64,000 bases of DNA. Source: DATKAS01 sp963773315 (GTDB taxonomy: Bacteria > Actinomycetota > Acidimicrobiia > Acidimicrobiales > DATKAS01). The notes under the pieces are model-generated. The model was not told where the DNA came from, ran no database searches, and worked only from the letters and a program-made list of their open reading frames with translations. The stretch covers positions 1 through 64,000 of the forward strand of contig CAVZAF010000010.1 in the NCBI GenBank assembly GCA_963773315.1. Reading direction: 5' to 3'. Within the stretch, counting starts at the first letter, position 1. Each line of letters opens with the position of its first letter. Shown here piece after piece: positions 60,688 to 64,000 of this stretch. The position numbers and the translations under genes were made by a program.

Positions 60688-63627
60688 CTATGAGTTCGGC
60701 GGGTCGTCCTCTACGAGCACCCGCTTCGCGAGACGGGCGGCGTCGGCGCGACGCTTCACCCCGAGCTTTCGCATGACGCTGCTCACGTGCACACCCGCGG
60801 TCTTCCGCGAGATGAACAATGTCTCTCCGATCTCGCGATCGGTGCGGGCCTCGGCCATGAGGCGGAGGACCTCGAGCTCACGCGGCGTCAGGCCGAAGTG
60901 CTGGTCGCTCGGCGGAGGCAGGGCTTCAGCTTCGACCGTCAGTCGTAGCCGGGCACGCCGGCCGATCTGCTCCGCGAGCAATCGGATCGGAGCTTTGGGG
61001 AGGTCGGTGAAGAGGGCGACGGCCTCGTTCAGCGCTGCCGTAGCTTCGGCTCGGTCGGCTCCCTCGCCCAGCAACGCCTCGGCGTACCGCGCCCGGGCGT
61101 AGGCGCGTTGCGCGACGGCGCCGAGCGCGTCGGTCTCGACGACGGCACGGCGCCAGTCGCTGCTCGACATCATCCCGTCGACGCGTGACCGCTCGGCGTC
61201 ACAGAGAGCGAGCAGCGCGCGATACCTCACGGGCCTCCGGTCGGCAGGACGCATCGCAGCCGAGGCGAGCAGGGCGTCGAAGTCGGCGAGGAATGGTCCG
61301 AGCCAGGACGCGCCGGCCGCTCCTCGTTCCGAGGTGATCTCGGCGGCAGCCCACAGGCCGAGCCACATCGCGGTGAGCGCCTCCGTATGGGGCATTGGGT
61401 GGCCCGACTCGCGCGGAAGAGAACGCACCGCCTCAGCTGCCGCCCCGACCGCGGTCTCCCAGTGCCGCGTCTCGATCGCGACGCAGGCGACCCCCTGCGC
61501 CTGGTAGGTGTCGTCAGACCGGGTGAGGTCGAGCATCGCGAGGTCCTGCTCCGCGCCCGGCAGGTCGCCGGTCACCCAGTTGAGCCATACCCGCGCCTGC
61601 AGGATGTTGTCACGCCCTGGCTCGAGGCTCTCGATGTAGACGTCGGCGTCGAGCAAGAGTCGCGCTTCGTCCCACCGTCCCAGGTCTATGAGCGGGAGGG
61701 CCTCATTGCCGATCCAGATTGCACTGCGCTCCAGACCGACCTCACGCATCGCCGCCCGTGCCTCGGGAGGGACCGCGGCCGCGTCCTCGATGAGCCCGAG
61801 GCCGAACAACGCGTAGGTCCGATTGACCCAAAGCCGCGACGTGTTCTCGACGTCGCCCTCGACCTCAGTAAGGCGCGCCGCGTCTCCGAATGCAGTGAGC
61901 GCGGCCGCCTCGTCGCCGAGGCTCGCCTCGGCGTCTGCAAGCGTTGTCAGCGCGTTCGCCTCGACGGTGATCGCGCCGACCTGGCGTGCCACGTCGATGG
62001 CCTCGCGGGCTCGCTCCGCGGCACCGGGCAGCCGGAGCACGTTCAGGATGGTCGCGTGCCCGGCGAGGACACGCGCGCGCTCCGGTGTGGGCGGGTGCTC
62101 CGGCGCGAGGGCCACCCCGCGCTCGTAGTAGGTCAGCGCGTCCGCCTCTCGACCCGACAAGTACGCGTAGCGCCCTAGCCGTTCGAGGAGGACGGCTGCT
62201 CTGAGCACATCTGCTCTCTCGTCGACCAGGGAGAGTGCTTGCTGGCCCAGCGCCAATGCCCGTGTCGGCGCTCCCGCCCAGTTCGCGGTTTCTGCCGTGC
62301 GCCAGAGAAGCTCGACCTCGTCCATCCCGGCGAGGTCGCTGGCGCCCTCCACCGATGGCCAGAGCTGCAGGGCGCTCTCATACGCCCCGAGCGCCTCGGG
62401 ATGCGCATGAACCAGTTCCGCGGCGGCCGCCGCCTCGATCCACGCGGGCAGAGCCTCGACGATGTTGCGTGCGTGATGCCAGTGCCCCGCTCGCTCGAGC
62501 GCCGCAAGCGCGGGGCCGACGTGGGCGAGGCTGGGATCCTTCTCGAGTGCGTGAGCGAATGTCGCGTGGAGCCGTGAGCGCTCTCCGGGGAGCGACTCCT
62601 CGTAGACGGCCTCGGCCGTGAGCGTGTGGCGAAACACGTAGCCGGTGCCATCGACGTCGGGTTCGAGGAGGTGGTGATCGAGGAGCTCACGCAGCGCCGC
62701 CTCGAACCCCGGCGATGGCCACGCGAGCACCGTCCGCAACAGGCGCTCGTCGACGTGGACGCCACCGACCGCGGCGACTCTCAGCACCTCGGAGGCTTCG
62801 ACACTGAGAGAGCTCGTCCGCGCGAGCAGCACGTCCTGCAATCGGGGAGGGATGCGGCTTGTGGATCCGAGCTTGACCGAGGCGGCAACCTCTTCGGCCA
62901 GGAACGGGTTGCCACTGCATCGCTCATGCATCTCATCGGCCGTGGCCGCGCTCGGCTCCTGGCCGAGGATCTCGGTGAGCATCTGCCTCACGCCGTCGCG
63001 GTCCAGCCGGTCGAGCTCGATGACCTCGGTGAGCGGGAGCCGTTCGATCTCCGCGAGGAAGGGGAGGACCGGGTGTCGACGTGTGAGCTCGTCTGTGCGG
63101 TACGTGCCCACGACGAGGAGCGGGATGTCGCGCGCTGCGCGGATGACATAGCTCAGGAGGTTTCGAGTCGAGGTATCTGACCAGTGCAGATCCTCGATGG
63201 CGAGGACCACGGGTCGCTCGCGTCCGAGTGACTCGAGCGTCCGCAGGAACGCTCGGTGCAGCCGGCCGGCCGGATCACCCCCGAGAGGACCCCGCTCGGT
63301 GTCCCCGATGAGCTCGGGCACCAGGTCGGCCAGGTCTGCCCCCGCACCGCCGTCGGGGTGCCATCCCGCTCGCTGGAGCGAGCGGAGGCAATCGGATATC
63401 GGGAGATACGGAATGTGCTCATCGACGCATCCGCCGGTGAGCACCACGCTGTCCGTCTCCGCGTGGGACAGGAATTCTCGGAGGAGTCGGGTCTTGCCGA
63501 TGCCCGCTTCGCCCGTGACGAGCACCGTGACCGGCGAGCCCGCGCGAGCGGTCACAAGCGCGGCATCGAGGCGTGCTCGCTCGCCCTCCCGCCCGATCAA
63601 CGTGCGGCTCGTCGTCCGCCCCACCAC
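60688..63627 (-). CDS. LuxR-type AAA+ regulator (MalT/LAL-like)
   Basis: A 979-residue transcriptional regulator. The STAND ATPase part has Walker A VLVTGEAGIGKTRLLREFLS and Walker B VVLAIEDLHWSDTSTRNLLS, then LLVVGTYRTDELTRRHPVLP. The middle ~450 residues are TPR-like helical repeats. The C-terminus is a LuxR HTH: GLTPRELEVLRLMAEARTDR, then EIGETLFISRKTAGVHVSSV, then MRKLGVKRRADAARL. An ATG at 63762 is in frame, but that region overlaps the end of the neighbouring partial gene, so GTG 63627 (VVGRTTSRTLIGRE) is preferred. Ligand and target genes unknown. Confidence 0.85.
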   Translation of the reverse strand: MVGRTTSRTLIGREGERARLDAALVTARAGSPVTVLVTGEAGIGKTRLLREFLSHAETDSVVLTGGCVDEHIPYLPISDCLRSLQRAGWHPDGGAGADLADLVPELIGDTERGPLGGDPAGRLHRAFLRTLESLGRERPVVLAIEDLHWSDTSTRNLLSYVIRAARDIPLLVVGTYRTDELTRRHPVLPFLAEIERLPLTEVIELDRLDRDGVRQMLTEILGQEPSAATADEMHERCSGNPFLAEEVAASVKLGSTSRIPPRLQDVLLARTSSLSVEASEVLRVAAVGGVHVDERLLRTVLAWPSPGFEAALRELLDHHLLEPDVDGTGYVFRHTLTAEAVYEESLPGERSRLHATFAHALEKDPSLAHVGPALAALERAGHWHHARNIVEALPAWIEAAAAAELVHAHPEALGAYESALQLWPSVEGASDLAGMDEVELLWRTAETANWAGAPTRALALGQQALSLVDERADVLRAAVLLERLGRYAYLSGREADALTYYERGVALAPEHPPTPERARVLAGHATILNVLRLPGAAERAREAIDVARQVGAITVEANALTTLADAEASLGDEAAALTAFGDAARLTEVEGDVENTSRLWVNRTYALFGLGLIEDAAAVPPEARAAMREVGLERSAIWIGNEALPLIDLGRWDEARLLLDADVYIESLEPGRDNILQARVWLNWVTGDLPGAEQDLAMLDLTRSDDTYQAQGVACVAIETRHWETAVGAAAEAVRSLPRESGHPMPHTEALTAMWLGLWAAAEITSERGAAGASWLGPFLADFDALLASAAMRPADRRPVRYRALLALCDAERSRVDGMMSSSDWRRAVVETDALGAVAQRAYARARYAEALLGEGADRAEATAALNEAVALFTDLPKAPIRLLAEQIGRRARLRLTVEAEALPPPSDQHFGLTPRELEVLRLMAEARTDREIGETLFISRKTAGVHVSSVMRKLGVKRRADAARLAKRVLVEDDPPNS

Positions 63628-63737
63628 ACCGGCATCTTCGCATCGCACCGCCGGTGACGCTGCGGGACGCGCGGCGCGGCCCCCACGGGCTGGAGGTCCA
63701 CTCCTCCCGTCGGGGCCGTGCGTCGCTGTTGACTCGT

Positions 63738-64000
63738 TCAGCACGGGCCGGTCAGGCGACATTCGGCGGCGTTCACCGAACCGGGGACTGCGTCTGCGTG
63801 AAGCGGGGTCGTGGAGACGTCGACCGACTGCAGCTCCGGGCTGAGTGCGTTGACGCTCTGCGGGGACTGCGGGGCCGGCGAGACGTTGACTGATTGATGG
63901 AGCGACGCCGGGGAGAGGCCTGTCAGCCCCTCTGCCTGGGACCAATGGGCGATCGCGGAAGCTGGCAGCTCCGGGCTGAGTGCGTTGACGCTCTGGGGGG
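63738..64000 (-). CDS. C-terminal part of a repeat protein, cut by the window edge
   Basis: An open frame that enters from the right edge and stops at TGA 63740-63738; 87 residues are visible. It contains QSVNALSPELPASAIAHWSQ, then LHQSVNVSPAPQSPQSVNAL, then SPELQSVDVSTTPLHADAV. SVN-(A/V) units recur, and QSVNALSPEL occurs twice, 45 residues apart, with DNA identical over 31 bases (63830-63860 and 63965-63995). The Ser/Pro/Leu-rich composition suggests an extracytoplasmic or linker region. Family not recognised because the rest is outside. Confidence 0.5.
   Translation of the reverse strand, partial: PQSVNALSPELPASAIAHWSQAEGLTGLSPASLHQSVNVSPAPQSPQSVNALSPELQSVDVSTTPLHADAVPGSVNAAECRLTGPC
63830..63995. 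repeat. 31-bp direct repeat inside the edge gene
   Basis: The 31 bases at 63830-63860 recur without change at 63965-63995 (135-base period). Both begin GCAGCTCCGGGCTGAGTGCG. The repeat is in frame with the partial gene and encodes QSVNALSPEL on the minus strand, so it reflects protein repeats rather than a mobile element. Confidence 0.65.

Overview
The window reads as two unrelated genomic segments joined at about 18.88-18.99 kb. Positions 1 to about 18,877 have the moderate G+C, gene content and protein families of a Hyphomicrobiales (Rhizobiales-like) alphaproteobacterium. Positions from about 18,985 to 64,000 are visibly more G+C rich, and their gene content points to an actinobacterium, probably of the Acidimicrobiia type: F420-type oxidoreductases, several acyl-CoA dehydrogenases, a WS/DGAT acyltransferase, the ~1,550-residue NAD-glutamate dehydrogenase and a geranylgeranyl-reductase-type flavoprotein. 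An assembly chimera (or a deliberately joined sequence) is the simplest explanation; nothing at the join looks like an integrase, att site or IS element.

Left segment. It opens with a secreted SH3/YXWGXW protein with an extreme proline-rich tail (110-1933). Small hypothetical and zinc-ribbon proteins and a trypsin-like protease follow. A surface-glycan island occupies 4.6-14.1 kb: two sulfotransferases, a SAM methyltransferase, a GT8-like glycosyltransferase, two tandem GT29 (sialyltransferase-fold) paralogues with long helical N-terminal regions, and a TviB/WbpO-type UDP-sugar dehydrogenase. A phage-like module lies at 15.4-18.9 kb: HGG-motif protein, terminase-small-subunit-like protein, XRE repressor with two operators, Gp157, Rad52-type annealing protein and an HNH-like DUF968 domain.

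Right segment. Reading rightwards: truncated WS/DGAT acyltransferase, DsbA-like protein, PAP2 phosphatase and RecB-type nuclease; acyl-CoA dehydrogenase, NAD-glutamate dehydrogenase and SDR as a leftward run; a Bax-inhibitor-1 protein; a 73-bp repeat; two more acyl-CoA dehydrogenases; the amt-glnK nitrogen operon; a KdpDE-like two-component system with an anchored Thr-rich protein; nitroreductase and acyl-CoA ligase. Next come a glutamine amidotransferase with an in-frame UGA exactly at its nucleophile (a predicted selenoprotein with a SECIS-like hairpin), a lipoprotein, a PPOX/F420 enzyme, a CocE hydrolase, an M20 peptidase, an SDR, and pirin divergent from a methyltransferase around a dyad operator. 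After these are DUF427, a Fur-like regulator, a flippase-kinase fusion, a true formylglycine-generating enzyme, small DUF6325/SHOCT proteins, a solute-binding-like cytosolic protein, an LLM oxidoreductase, a serine hydrolase, a nitronate-monooxygenase-like enzyme, a geranylgeranyl-reductase-type enzyme and a LuxR/MalT-like regulator. The right edge cuts a protein with SVNALSPEL repeats.

Six genes of the right segment are interrupted, and every interruption is a single extra base (eight in all). That is more easily read as insertion-type sequencing error than as gene decay. The strongest biological leads are the selenocysteine amidotransferase (40310-40984), the tandem bacterial GT29-like pair (9052-12226), the phage-type operator pair (17223-17257) and the lone FGE beside a kinase-flippase fusion.
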